From Bacillota bacterium (GTDB taxonomy: Bacteria > Bacillota > Syntrophomonadia > Syntrophomonadales > Syntrophomonadaceae): a stretch of DNA of 64,000 bases. The translations under genes were made by a program, and so were the position numbers. Shown one piece after another: positions 56,027 to 64,000 of this stretch (within the stretch, counting starts at the first letter, position 1; each line of letters begins with the position of its first letter). Where the stretch lies: NCBI GenBank assembly GCA_029550685.1, contig JAKPGY010000237.1, forward strand, positions 1 through 64,000, read 5' to 3'. The notes below the pieces were generated by a model. It was given only the letters and a program-made list of their open reading frames with translations, was not told where the DNA came from and ran no database searches.

Positions 56027-57256
56027 TTAAATATTTCCTAATTCAAATTTATCATGGAGTGCTTTAACAGCTTTCTCCATATGCTCACGCTTTACCAGGC
56101 ACCAGATATTGGTATATGAATCTCCCGACTGGAGAATGGGAATGTTGTGGTCAGTCAGAGCTTCCACCACTCGGGCCATAACTCCCGGAATACCGGTCAT
56201 ACCCGCTCCAACAACGGCTACTTTGGCACAGTTCATTTCCACATCGGGGTTAAGGCCAAGGTTGTGCAATATATCAATGGTACGAGCAGAGTCGTCAGTT
56301 GGCACTGTAAACATGATTAATTCAGGCTGAACACTGATAAAATCTATGCTGATTCCGTTCTCTGCCAGGGTTTTGAATATCTTTAATTCTACGCTCTTCT
56401 TGTCATCCAGACTACTAATGTTTACTTTAATCTGAGCGATACTGGAAGTATAGGTAATTCCGGTTATTAACCGATCACGTATTATACTGACTGCATCCTG
56501 GCGTCCAAAGTTTTGATGGGTTATCAACGTCCCAGGAGAATCAGAAAACGTAGACCGTACCCGCAGTGGTATACCGCTTTGCATGGCAATCTCTACCGCC
56601 CGGGGATGAATTACTTTAGCACCGTCCCTGGCCAGTTGGCATATCTCGTTGTAGGTAATATCATCCAACAACCTGGCATTTTCTACTATACGCGGATCGG
56701 CTGTCATTACTCCTTCTACGTCAGTAAAAATTTCCACCACTTCGGCATGAAGGGCAACCCCCAAAGCACTAGCGGTAGTATCACTGCCTCCCCGACCCAG
56801 AGTAGTAAGTTCCCCATTTTCCGCTCTGCCTTGAAAGCCAGCCACTACCGGCACCAGGCCTTCTTTTAAGCAGGCTAGAATATTCTTGGGATTGATATAT
56901 TTAATATGAGCATTGTTATATTGGTCATCGGTAACGATTCCGGCCTGCTCCCCGGTTAAAAAATGGGCCGGAATACCACGGGAATTTAGCTGCGCCGTTA
57001 AAACCACTCCGGATATTATCTCCCCACAGGCCATGATGAGATCCATTTCCCGCGCAGCAGGCTGGGGATTGACATCACGTACCAGTTGGATCAAGGTGTC
57101 GGTAGCATAGGGATCTTGCTTTCTTCCCATAGCAGACACAACCACAACCGATTGGTTTCCGGATTCAAGGGTTTTTTTTATAATATCACATACTCTATCC
57201 CGCTGCTCATAATTAGCCAGCGAGGTGCCGCCGAATTTTTGAACGGTAATTCTCAC
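56027..57256 (-). CDS. lysC: Aspartokinase (DapG type)
   Basis: A 409-residue aspartate kinase: kinase domain with VQKFGGTSLAN and TLGRGGSDTTA, and two C-terminal ACT domains (from about 265) for feedback control. By synteny with dpaAB-asd it matches Bacillus dapG, the diaminopimelate-inhibited isozyme; the effector here is not known. GTG start behind GGTGG. 14 bp after asd. Confidence 0.95.
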   Translation of the reverse strand: MRITVQKFGGTSLANYEQRDRVCDIIKKTLESGNQSVVVVSAMGRKQDPYATDTLIQLVRDVNPQPAAREMDLIMACGEIISGVVLTAQLNSRGIPAHFLTGEQAGIVTDDQYNNAHIKYINPKNILACLKEGLVPVVAGFQGRAENGELTTLGRGGSDTTASALGVALHAEVVEIFTDVEGVMTADPRIVENARLLDDITYNEICQLARDGAKVIHPRAVEIAMQSGIPLRVRSTFSDSPGTLITHQNFGRQDAVSIIRDRLITGITYTSSIAQIKVNISSLDDKKSVELKIFKTLAENGISIDFISVQPELIMFTVPTDDSARTIDILHNLGLNPDVEMNCAKVAVVGAGMTGIPGVMARVVEALTDHNIPILQSGDSYTNIWCLVKREHMEKAVKALHDKFELGNI

Positions 57257-57270
57257 TATATTCCACCGTC

Positions 57271-58287
57271 CTAATAATAATTGCGTTCAACTACAATCTC
57301 CGCTATTTGCACCGCATTGGTGGCTGCTCCCTTACGGATCTGGTCAGCTGCCACCCACATAGCAATCCCGTTATCACTGGAAAGATCTCGGCGAATTCTT
57401 CCTACAAAAACTTCATCTTTATTGGAAGTGTACAATGGCATAGGATAGACATTATTAGCGGGATCATCCTCGACTATAACACCAGGTGATTGACTGAGAA
57501 TTTCTCTGACTTGCTCGGGAGTTAAAGGAGTCTTGGTTTCCAGGTTGATTGATTCGGAATGACTGCGAAAGACCGGTACCCTAACTGCGGTAGCGGCAAC
57601 TTTCAACTCGGGATGATGCATTATTTTCCTGGTTTCCCAGACCATTTTCATTTCTTCCCGGGTATATCCATCTTCTACAAAACTGTCTATATGCGGGATG
57701 ACATTAAAAGCAATGGGATGTTGGAAAGTATGCGGTACAACAGACTCTCCGGCAAAATAGGCCCGGGTATGAGCGTCCAGTTCCTCCAAACCAGCTTTTC
57801 CAGCACCCGATACGGCTTGATAAGTAGATACCACTACTCTGTTTATATGAGCGGCTTTATGAATCGGATTTATAGCCACTACCATTATGATAGTTGAACA
57901 ATTCGGATTAGCTATAATTCCCTTATGCCAGGCAACGTCTTCCGGGTTTACTTCCGGAACTACCAGAGGGACTTCATCTGTCAAGCGAAAGGCATAACTG
58001 TTGTCAATTACTGTGCAGTTGCATTCTACCGCCTGAGGTGCCAACTCCCTGCTGACATCAGTTCCGACTGCAAACAGAGCAATATCTGCCTCTTTGAAGT
58101 GTTCCCGGCTGGCTGCCTGAACCTTTATAGTTTCACCCTTAAAATCTATTAATATCCCTTCCTCCCTGGGATCAGCCAAGCAAATAAGTTTGCTGATGGG
58201 GAAATCCCGTTCCTGGAGAACTTTCAACATTTCCTGTCCTACAGCTCCTGTTGCTCCAACGATAGCCAAACGTATGCCCCTTGACAC
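57271..58287 (-). CDS. asd: Aspartate-semialdehyde dehydrogenase
   Basis: A 338-residue NADPH enzyme reducing aspartyl phosphate. AIVGATGAVGQEML (nucleotide loop), IANPNCSTI (catalytic Cys), STYQAVSGAGKAG and the His region IPHIDSFVEDGYTREEMKM. I set the start at GTG 58285-58287, 9 nt after GGGAGG; the open frame extends 39 codons further upstream into dpaB, but that part has no homology-like character and would overlap dpaB. Confidence 0.95.
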   Translation of the reverse strand: MSRGIRLAIVGATGAVGQEMLKVLQERDFPISKLICLADPREEGILIDFKGETIKVQAASREHFKEADIALFAVGTDVSRELAPQAVECNCTVIDNSYAFRLTDEVPLVVPEVNPEDVAWHKGIIANPNCSTIIMVVAINPIHKAAHINRVVVSTYQAVSGAGKAGLEELDAHTRAYFAGESVVPHTFQHPIAFNVIPHIDSFVEDGYTREEMKMVWETRKIMHHPELKVAATAVRVPVFRSHSESINLETKTPLTPEQVREILSQSPGVIVEDDPANNVYPMPLYTSNKDEVFVGRIRRDLSSDNGIAMWVAADQIRKGAATNAVQIAEIVVERNYY

Positions 58288-58348
58288 GTCAATAAACCTC
58301 CCTGCAAAAACATCTGCATTCCATTTTATCACAGCAGGATTATCTTGC

Positions 58349-58957
58349 TCAAGAAATCGCAGGCCCCAGGAGCAGGGGCTGAATTTGCCGACCCTGAAGA
58401 GCATGAATAACTGTGTCGGTAATGAGACTCATGCATGCCACCACTGAGTTGGCCTTTTCAACGGGGTTATCCTGACGGAAAGGAACAAAATAAATATTTT
58501 TCATATTCAATAGCATGCCGATATTGCGTGCATTTACTCCTAAAGCATCATTAGTGGAGATAGCAATAACTACCGGTCTTTGGTTGCGCAGCTGAGCCTT
58601 GATGGCCATAAGAGCCGGAGTGTCCGCTATGCCATTAGCCATTTTAGCTATGGTATTCCCGGTAGCTGGTGCAACAACGACTATATCCAGTAATTTCTGA
58701 GGGCCAATTGGTTCGGCTCCCACAATACTGTTAATAATCTCGTGTCCAGTTATTTCAGTAATTATTTTTTTCAAATCTTTTACTTTATAAAAACGGTTAT
58801 CCTGATGATCAGCTGTATAGGAAAAAATAGGTATAATTTCGGCTCCTTCATCTACAAGGTGTTGTATTTCGGGAATGACCTCACCGACGGTACAGTGTGA
58901 TCCGGTTAAAACTAATCCTATTTTTACACCCCTTAACCGCATCAACGGTAACTCCAT
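58349..58957 (-). CDS. dpaB: Dipicolinate synthase subunit B
   Basis: A 202-residue flavoprotein of the HFCD/SpoVFB family: GLVLTGSHCTVGEVIPEIQ and VVAPATGNTIAKMANGIAD are typical. With DpaA it oxidises the DapA product to dipicolinic acid in the mother cell. ATG behind GGAGGTG, 3 bp after dpaA. Many Clostridium species lack dpaAB; its presence here is a useful lineage marker. Confidence 0.95.
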   Translation of the reverse strand: MELPLMRLRGVKIGLVLTGSHCTVGEVIPEIQHLVDEGAEIIPIFSYTADHQDNRFYKVKDLKKIITEITGHEIINSIVGAEPIGPQKLLDIVVVAPATGNTIAKMANGIADTPALMAIKAQLRNQRPVVIAISTNDALGVNARNIGMLLNMKNIYFVPFRQDNPVEKANSVVACMSLITDTVIHALQGRQIQPLLLGPAIS

Positions 58958-58960
58958 TTA

Positions 58961-59887
58961 TCACACCTCCCTGGGAACCAGTAACAGATTTTTCTCCATC
59001 TTGGCTAATTCTGCAATTATCAGCCGTGGTATTACATCCGCTAAAATTCGGCCAGCAAAAACTGGCGCCACTTTGCCCGGGAGTCCAGGAGCCAATATAG
59101 CTTTTATGCCCAGAGCATTAGCCGCTTCGAAATCAGTACCACCGGGTTGAGTGGCTAGATCTATGATGAGTAATTCCGGATTAGCATATTTCAATATAGA
59201 ACGATCCAAAACTAACTGGGGTACAGTATTGAAGATTATATCCATGCTGTTGACAATATCACGCAGTTGGCTGAAATCGGCCCGCTCACAACCCATTTCA
59301 TAGGCACGGGCTAGTTGTGCCGGATTACGAGCTACTACGGTAACTTCAGCACCCATAGCTTTTAGAATACGAGCCAGGGTCATGCCTACCCTTCCAAATC
59401 CAATAATGCAGCTCCGGCTGCCGTGAATAGCGATACGGGTTTCCTCCATGGCTATCTGAATAGCACCTTCTGCTGTTGGTATGGAGTTTAGAATAGCCAG
59501 TTCATCCATATCATTTACTTCCAAAAGTGTAAAACCATATTTTTCACTCCAAGTTTTAAGAAAAGGTCTGGCAGTTCCAATAATAACCAGGGCATTGGGG
59601 GCAATACTGCGAATGGCTTTTTCGCTTAAAATCAGGTTTTCCTCGGCATAGACAGCACGAATGACACCTTCCGCATTGGTTCCCGGCAGCGGGAGTATCA
59701 CTACTTCCGCATCCTTGCAAGCTTCTTCAACAGAACTGACACTGAATGCCCCGTGGGCAACCTTTTCTTTGGGGAAACCTGCTACTGCTACCGTAGCCCC
59801 CATCTTAACCAGTTCACAGATGAGAATTAATTCCCGATCATCTCCCCCTAATACCGCAACTTTTAGTCCGGATAATACGGAACTCAA
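58961..59887 (-). CDS. dpaA: Dipicolinate synthase subunit A
   Basis: A 308-residue Rossmann dehydrogenase (SpoVFA). VAVLGGDDRELILICELVKMG at the N terminus (shown in part), IIGFGRVGMTLARILKAMGA (nucleotide-binding loop) and DLATQPGGTDFEAA match the family. TTG start behind GGGAGGGG. First gene of dpaA-dpaB-asd-lysC-dapA; a possible sporulation promoter lies upstream. Confidence 0.95.
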   Translation of the reverse strand: MSSVLSGLKVAVLGGDDRELILICELVKMGATVAVAGFPKEKVAHGAFSVSSVEEACKDAEVVILPLPGTNAEGVIRAVYAEENLILSEKAIRSIAPNALVIIGTARPFLKTWSEKYGFTLLEVNDMDELAILNSIPTAEGAIQIAMEETRIAIHGSRSCIIGFGRVGMTLARILKAMGAEVTVVARNPAQLARAYEMGCERADFSQLRDIVNSMDIIFNTVPQLVLDRSILKYANPELLIIDLATQPGGTDFEAANALGIKAILAPGLPGKVAPVFAGRILADVIPRLIIAELAKMEKNLLLVPREV

Positions 59888-59936
59888 CCTGTGCCCCTCC
59901 CTTTAATAGGTTACAATCCCTTCATACAATTAATAG

Positions 59937-59964
59937 CATTATATGTATCCACTTTAGGGTTGGT
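59937..59964 (-). promoter_or_regulatory. Possible sigma-K promoter of dpaA
   Basis: On the minus strand AC, a 17-bp spacer and CATATAATG approximate the mother-cell sigma-K pattern (AC-N17-CATANNNTA) with one mismatch. The same -10 also contains TATAAT, so sigma-A use cannot be excluded. Confidence 0.35.
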
Positions 59965-60002
59965 GCTTGACCTTATTACTCCTCCTATATCAAGAAAGGC
60001 AT

Positions 60003-60026
60003 AAAAAAAGACGGGAAACCCGTCTT
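60003..60026 (-). terminator. Terminator after dapB
   Basis: AAGACGGG / CCCGTCTT with a 3-nt loop and seven T on the minus strand. It isolates dapB from the dpaA unit, which must then have its own promoter. Confidence 0.92.
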
Positions 60027-60057
60027 ATTAAGCAGTTAATCTTTACAATATTTAGTT

Positions 60058-60858
60058 TTATAATAAGTTTTCCATGCCATATACCAATCCTTTCCGGTTG
60101 AGCATACGTTTAATCACCATTAATACTCCGGGCATAAAGCCCACCCGATCATAGGAATCATGCCTTATGGTCAGGCTCTGTCCTATACCGCCGAAGATAA
60201 CTTCCTGATGAGCTACAAAACCTGGCAGCCTCACACTATGTATACGAATCTGATCCCAATCGCCTCCACGGCATCCCGTAATTTTCTCCATCTCCCTGAC
60301 ATTACGCGGAGGACGATGGGGGCGATTTTGACTGATAAGTTCAGCGGTTTTAATAGCCGTTCCCGAAGGTGCATCCATTTTCTTATCGTGGTGGAGTTCG
60401 ATAATTTCTACATCTGGAAAATACTTGGCAGCTTCCTGAGCAAACTTCATCATTAAAACTGCCCCAATAGCAAAGTTGGGAATGACTGCTACTCCTACAT
60501 CGTTCTCAAGAGCTAATTTTTCCAATTGGTTTAGTTCCACTTGATTCAAGCCGGTAGTTCCCACTACACTGGTTACTCCCTTAAGCAAAGCACTGCGTAC
60601 ATTATTGAATACGGCCTGGGGATTAGTGAAATCCACTAACACCTGGGGTTTAGTCCGCTCCAATGCTGCTTCCAGATCATTGTCTATGGTCAGGGAGATC
60701 CCTTTCAAACCAGTGATATCACTGACTGATTCACCCCGGGCTTTTATATCTACGGCGGCTACTAATGCCAATTCTTCATCTTGTTCTATAGCTTTAACTG
60801 TTTCTATGCCCATACGTCCTAAGGCGCCGGCAACTATAACTCTGGTTTTATCAGCCAT
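60058..60858 (-). CDS. dapB: 4-hydroxy-tetrahydrodipicolinate reductase
   Basis: A 266-residue NAD(P)H reductase of the lysine pathway. VIVAGALGRMGIETVKAI, VVGTTGL, ELHHDKKMDAPSGTA (catalytic His-His-x-x-Lys and substrate loop) are present. The ATG at 60856-60858 lies 7 nt after GAGGAGG. Own terminator and a divergent usp gene upstream make it monocistronic. It competes with DpaAB for the same intermediate. Confidence 0.96.
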   Translation of the reverse strand: MADKTRVIVAGALGRMGIETVKAIEQDEELALVAAVDIKARGESVSDITGLKGISLTIDNDLEAALERTKPQVLVDFTNPQAVFNNVRSALLKGVTSVVGTTGLNQVELNQLEKLALENDVGVAVIPNFAIGAVLMMKFAQEAAKYFPDVEIIELHHDKKMDAPSGTAIKTAELISQNRPHRPPRNVREMEKITGCRGGDWDQIRIHSVRLPGFVAHQEVIFGGIGQSLTIRHDSYDRVGFMPGVLMVIKRMLNRKGLVYGMENLL

Positions 60859-60900
60859 TTTCAAACCTCCTCGTTTGCTTCGCCTTTAGTTTTAACTATT

Positions 60901-60929
60901 TTGTTAATGCAGTCAAGATTTGATATAAT
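60901..60929 (+). promoter_or_regulatory. Promoter of the universal stress protein gene
   Basis: TTGTTA (60901-60906), 17-bp spacer, TATAAT (60924-60929). Start expected near 60936, about 54 nt before the ATG. Confidence 0.65.
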
Positions 60930-60942
60930 CTGAACATCAGAT
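60928..60942. promoter_or_regulatory. Palindrome over the usp start site, possible operator
   Basis: ATCTGA-ACA-TCAGAT is a perfect 6-bp inverted repeat with a 3-nt centre, overlapping the end of the -10 and the start site, and it is embedded in a wider TTGAT...ATCAA symmetry. A repressor bound here would block usp. Confidence 0.5.
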
Positions 60943-60989
60943 CAAATTTTTCTGCATTGAAGCGGTATTATTATTTAAGGAGGGCTACC

Positions 60990-61421
60990 ATGACAGTATT
61001 TACAAAAGTACTAATCGCCGTTGACGATTCCGAACAATCTCGTCGAGCTGTGGAAAAAGCAGCCGAAATGGCCCTAAATGGTTTCATAGGAAGTATCGAC
61101 CTATTAAATGTCTATAATACCGGTGATGTGGATATAACTAAGCTCCACAATCAGGAACGCCTAGATGAATTAAGATCTGAATCCTTAAGGATACTCAAAA
61201 TGTACGAAGGACTGCTTAAGGAAAAAGGAGTTGACTGCACTCTCAAAAGAGCTGGCGGTGATCCAGCCTCTCTGGTTCTCGATGTGGTTGATAATAATAA
61301 AGAATATGACCTTATCATTATGGGAAGCCGGCGCATTAATAAGTTTCAGGAACTGGTATTCGGCAGCGTATCTGACAAGGTTTCCCGCCTGGCACCAATA
61401 CCAGTATTGATCGTTAAATAG
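60990..61421 (+). CDS. Universal stress protein (UspA family)
   Basis: A 143-residue UspA domain protein. KVLIAVDDSEQSRRAVEKA at the N terminus and the ATP-binding signature GSRRINKFQELVFGSVSDKV near the end (GxxGxxxxxxxGS-like) suggest the ATP-binding class. ATG at 60990 follows AAGGAGGG; the upstream in-frame ATG lacks a site. Its own promoter, a palindromic operator candidate and a terminator make it an independently regulated gene. Confidence 0.92.
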   Translation: MTVFTKVLIAVDDSEQSRRAVEKAAEMALNGFIGSIDLLNVYNTGDVDITKLHNQERLDELRSESLRILKMYEGLLKEKGVDCTLKRAGGDPASLVLDVVDNNKEYDLIIMGSRRINKFQELVFGSVSDKVSRLAPIPVLIVK

Positions 61422-61440
61422 TTATTCTGCACATGGCATC

Positions 61441-61470
61441 AAAACAGCCGGGTTAACCGGCTATTTTCTT
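61441..61470 (+). terminator. Terminator after usp
   Basis: AGCCGG / CCGGCT stem with a short GTTAA loop, followed by TATTTTCTTTT on the plus strand. It lies between the converging usp gene and the gene at 61471. Confidence 0.8.
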
Positions 61471-61890
61471 TTACTGCTGCTGAGCTCTGACTATAATATA
61501 TTTTTCAATTTCCTGGGCTAGTCTTTTTTCGGCAAAACTCATCTCCGCCCAGCCGTGTAGTGACCTTTGTATCACATGGATAAATTTACGGGTTTTATTT
61601 ATTTCGTCCTGTATAATCATAACGATGTTATCGAACTCAGCATTATGCCGGTAGAAATTATGCAGACGGCGGATAACGGTTTCGTCACCGTCCTGTACAG
61701 CAACCTGAGCAGCACTGGCAAATAATTGGTGTTTCTCAATGTCCAGGCATAAAAACGACAGCATCAACTGCCTCTTCTGGGCACGGTTCTTGCTGCTTAA
61801 AAGCCTTTTATTCAAGTCATGGCGGCATCTTTCCACCAGTATAACCTGCTGGATTATTTCTGTATAAAAATTGCGCGTGGTACAATTCAA
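61471..61890 (-). CDS. Hypothetical helical protein
   Basis: A 139-residue, mainly alpha-helical protein that I do not recognise. Several basic and glutamine-rich helices, a central pair of histidines (RRLHNFYRHNAEFDNIVMII), no signal or membrane segment. The TTG start lies 8 nt after AAGGAGG, which is a strong reason to accept it as real. The size and helix pattern would fit a small ferritin-like or four-helix bundle protein, but no metal motif is visible. Confidence 0.7.
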   Translation of the reverse strand: MNCTTRNFYTEIIQQVILVERCRHDLNKRLLSSKNRAQKRQLMLSFLCLDIEKHQLFASAAQVAVQDGDETVIRRLHNFYRHNAEFDNIVMIIQDEINKTRKFIHVIQRSLHGWAEMSFAEKRLAQEIEKYIIVRAQQQ

Positions 61891-61967
61891 GTCGCATCCT
61901 CCTTATGTCATAGTCTGCGACTGATACTGCCGGAACATTCTTATCTTATTAAAAAGGGGTAAATACC

Positions 61968-63770
61968 ATGCCTTTTGATGGTTTCTCTATCCATGCCATA
62001 TGTCATGAGCTAAACCGGGATTTAGCCGGTGCGCGCATTGATAAGATCTATCAGCCTGAGAAGGATGAAATTGTTATATCCATCCGCACTATATCATCTG
62101 GTTCGGTTAGATTGCTGTTGTCAGCTAATGCCCGATGGGCACGGCTGCATTTGTCCCCTGAAAAACAGCCCAACCCCACTTCCCCGCCTCCTTTTTGTAT
62201 GCTGCTGCGCAAATACCTGGAAGGAGGTAAGATACTGGAGGTTCGTCAGGTAGGCTTCGAACGTATAGTTCACATTACCATTGAAGCTTTGGATGAATTC
62301 CGCGATTGGAAACCACGTCTTTTAGTACTTGAAATCATGGGAAAACACTCTAATATAATCTTGGTTAATCCGGACAATAACCTCATCATAGATGCTATTA
62401 AACGCTATGGCAGTGAGGTCAGCAGTCATCGTGAGGTTTTTCCCGGTAGGGAATACATAACTCCTCCTGATCAAGGCAAAGTTAATCCTCTTACCCTGAC
62501 CTTTAATGAGTTTGCTACCCGCATGTGGGCCTTTGGTTCCCAATCACTGTCTCAGGCGCTCTTTCAGCTGTGCTCGGGAGTAAGCCCTTACTCTGCTCAG
62601 GAATTATGTCGTCTGGCTCGGCTCGATCCCCATATGCCGGTGGAAGAATGTGGCGAATACGAGTTTACGACTTTACTGGAAATCCTGTTAACCCAGATAG
62701 AAATTTGCAGCAGCCCACCCTGCCCATCCTATGTAATCAATAAAGGTACTAATGCCATAGATTTTACGCCCCTGATGCCAGCCTCTAAACAACCAGGTTA
62801 TTCTTTCCATACCTTTGCCTCGGCTAATCAGGCAGCGGCTCACTTTTACCAGGTGAAAATGAATCAGCTCCGCCTGGAGTCAATGCAAACCAACCTGAGC
62901 AGAACTGTTAAAGGATGGATGGATAAAGCTCAGAAAAAGCGTTTTTTGCAGGAAAGTGACCTGAACAAAGCCCGGGAAAAAGAACAGTTGAAAATTTGGG
63001 GAGAACTGCTTACTGCCTATGCGCACCAGCTTAAAAAGGGCGACACCAAAGCCCATTTGGTGGATTTTAATACCGGGCAGGAGGTTACTATTGAGCTCGA
63101 CCCCCGCTTAACCCCCATTGGCAATGCACAGAAATACTATAAGGCTTACAATAAAAGCCGCATTACTATCAAACATTTGGAAAACTACCTGCAGCAAACT
63201 AATCAAGAAATTGAATATCTGGATTCAGTCCTATTAGCTATTAATCAAGTTGAAAACCTAAATCAGCTGGATGAGATAGTGGAGGAACTCGAAAAAGGCG
63301 GATATCTGCGAGAGCGTAAGGTGAAAGGAAAGGGAAAAGTACACCGACCCGTAAGCACCCCACGCCATTATGTATCCTCAGAAGGACTGGACATATGGGT
63401 AGGCAGGAATAACCGGCAGAACGATTATTTAACCTTTAAATTATCTGACCGTCATGATCTATGGCTACATACCCGTCAGATACCAGGAGCCCATGTAATT
63501 GTTCGCCTGCCCAAATCCGTTACCTCCATTGATGAGGTACCTCAGGCCACTCTGGAAGAAGCAGCCCTCTTAGCTGCCTATTACAGCAAAGCCAGACACG
63601 ACCAAAAGGTGCCCGTGGATTATACCTTCCGCAGCAATGTTCGTAAACCGGCGGGAGCTAAACCAGGCATGGTGATTTACGATAATTACTGGACATTATA
63701 CACCACCTCCGGCACTGATCGCCTGGAAGCCATTTTACAGTCAGCTATGCAAGAGGAGGACACTATGTAA
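61968..63770 (+). CDS. rqcH: Rqc2 homologue RqcH (NFACT family)
   Basis: A 600-residue NFACT protein that binds stalled 50S subunits and, with tRNA-Ala, adds alanine tails to incomplete peptides. NFACT-N domain with FDGFSIHAICHELNRDL and RLHLSPEKQPNP, a central coiled coil (about 290-440), and the NFACT-R domain with DIWVGRNNRQNDYLTFKL and DLWLHTRQIPGAHVI containing the DR/DxR-type tRNA contacts. Also described as a fibronectin-binding protein. ATG behind AAGGGGTAAA. Plus strand, alone. Confidence 0.95.
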   Translation: MPFDGFSIHAICHELNRDLAGARIDKIYQPEKDEIVISIRTISSGSVRLLLSANARWARLHLSPEKQPNPTSPPPFCMLLRKYLEGGKILEVRQVGFERIVHITIEALDEFRDWKPRLLVLEIMGKHSNIILVNPDNNLIIDAIKRYGSEVSSHREVFPGREYITPPDQGKVNPLTLTFNEFATRMWAFGSQSLSQALFQLCSGVSPYSAQELCRLARLDPHMPVEECGEYEFTTLLEILLTQIEICSSPPCPSYVINKGTNAIDFTPLMPASKQPGYSFHTFASANQAAAHFYQVKMNQLRLESMQTNLSRTVKGWMDKAQKKRFLQESDLNKAREKEQLKIWGELLTAYAHQLKKGDTKAHLVDFNTGQEVTIELDPRLTPIGNAQKYYKAYNKSRITIKHLENYLQQTNQEIEYLDSVLLAINQVENLNQLDEIVEELEKGGYLRERKVKGKGKVHRPVSTPRHYVSSEGLDIWVGRNNRQNDYLTFKLSDRHDLWLHTRQIPGAHVIVRLPKSVTSIDEVPQATLEEAALLAAYYSKARHDQKVPVDYTFRSNVRKPAGAKPGMVIYDNYWTLYTTSGTDRLEAILQSAMQEEDTM

Positions 63771-63779
63771 CCGGATTGG

Positions 63780-64000
63780 TTACTCAATTATTCGTACTGA
63801 TCCATCTTCTTCGCGTACATACTGAGTATCGGGCTCCAGGATATAAATTTTACGGTTAACTTCGTCGACTGCTACATTTCTGTTGATGATAGTGTTCACT
63901 TCTTTAGCAGTAACGAGAGTGCGTATCTGCACTCCGTTATCATACATCTGCAGGATCATTTTCCCCTGGGGCCGGTCCACTTTATCCTCTATGTACTTTT
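63780..64000 (-). CDS. Hypothetical protein, possibly running off the window
   Basis: The frame is open from the stop at 63780 to the window edge. A GTG at 63978-63980 with AGAGGA 4 nt upstream would give a complete 66-residue protein; otherwise the gene continues beyond 64000. The visible part is beta-rich (MILQMYDNGVQIRTLVTAKE). I do not recognise it. Confidence 0.6.
   Translation of the reverse strand, partial: KYIEDKVDRPQGKMILQMYDNGVQIRTLVTAKEVNTIINRNVAVDEVNRKIYILEPDTQYVREEDGSVRIIE

Noticed and set aside
58288-58404. N-terminal extension of asd by 39 codons
   Set aside because: No ribosome-binding site for the upstream ATG, it overlaps dpaB, and a GTG with GGGAGG gives the family N terminus.
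57257-60057. T-box or lysine riboswitch in the lysine genes
   Set aside because: No T-box GGTGGTACCGCG-type sequence or lysine aptamer blocks were seen in the leaders of lysC, dpaA or dapB.
1-64000. CRISPR array, tRNA or rRNA genes
   Set aside because: No regularly spaced repeats with unique spacers, no GGTTCGAATCC-type tRNA arm and no rRNA signatures were found.

Overview
The window reads as chromosome of a spore-forming Clostridia-type Firmicute. Sporulation and Gram-positive genes are spread through it: spoVS, an FtsK/SpoIIIE translocase, dipicolinate synthase dpaA/dpaB, tepA-ylzJ, remA, RNase J and RNase Y, and a recA with a Bacillus-type SOS box. Carbon metabolism genes (4-hydroxybutyryl-CoA dehydratase, acyl-CoA dehydrogenase, long-chain acyl-CoA synthetase) point to an anaerobe that handles short and long acyl-CoAs. 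A Syntrophomonas-like organism would fit, but that is inference. Nearly all genes lie on the minus strand; only the acyl-CoA synthetase, a universal stress protein and RqcH are on plus. TTG and GTG starts are frequent.

Layout, left to right. 0-2.1 kb: a dispersed repeat, a small CGGC-motif protein and 4-hydroxybutyryl-CoA dehydratase. 2.6-6.4 kb: riboflavin operon ribD-ribE-ribBA-ribH behind an FMN riboswitch with its own terminator. 6.4-18.3 kb: the conserved translation/signalling block, transcribed priA-def-fmt-DUF116-Zn protease-rsmB-rlmN-prpC-prkC-rsgA-rpe. 18.3-18.8 kb: non-coding segment with a structured, possibly group II intron-derived sequence and a repeat. 18.8-23.2 kb: yicC-remA-gmk-rpoZ-coaBC-metK. 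23.2-30.3 kb: Ca2+ ATPase, a degenerate uracil-DNA-glycosylase-like protein, an unknown protein, a LysM/NlpC hydrolase, PHP phosphoesterase, M19 dipeptidase and spoVS. 30.4-36.6 kb: ymdB, an unknown gene, rny, a candidate small RNA, recA, thpR and cinA. 36.7-40.3 kb: an accessory insert bounded by a repeat: a short FtsH-like protease, a membrane-anchored partner candidate and an acyl-CoA dehydrogenase. 40.5-47.9 kb: pgsA, rimO, rodZ, an HTH/PfkB-like regulator, spoIIIE, ylzJ, tepA. 48-53.2 kb: a second accessory insert with a repeat cluster, a two-component system and a long-chain acyl-CoA synthetase. 53.3-60.9 kb: rnj, then the lysine/dipicolinate genes dapA, lysC, asd, dpaB, dpaA, dapB. 61-64 kb: usp, an unknown gene, rqcH and a gene running off the window.

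The most notable points are non-coding. A mosaic family of palindromic repeats occurs at four intergenic loci, three of them at breaks in otherwise conserved Firmicute gene order. A promoter-to-terminator unit between recA and rny looks like an undescribed small RNA. Duplicated terminators flank one repeat copy. Several proteins look like pseudoenzymes or shortened family members (PfkB-like regulator, UDG-like protein, FtsH without its extracytoplasmic domain). I found no tRNA, rRNA, CRISPR array or intact insertion sequence.
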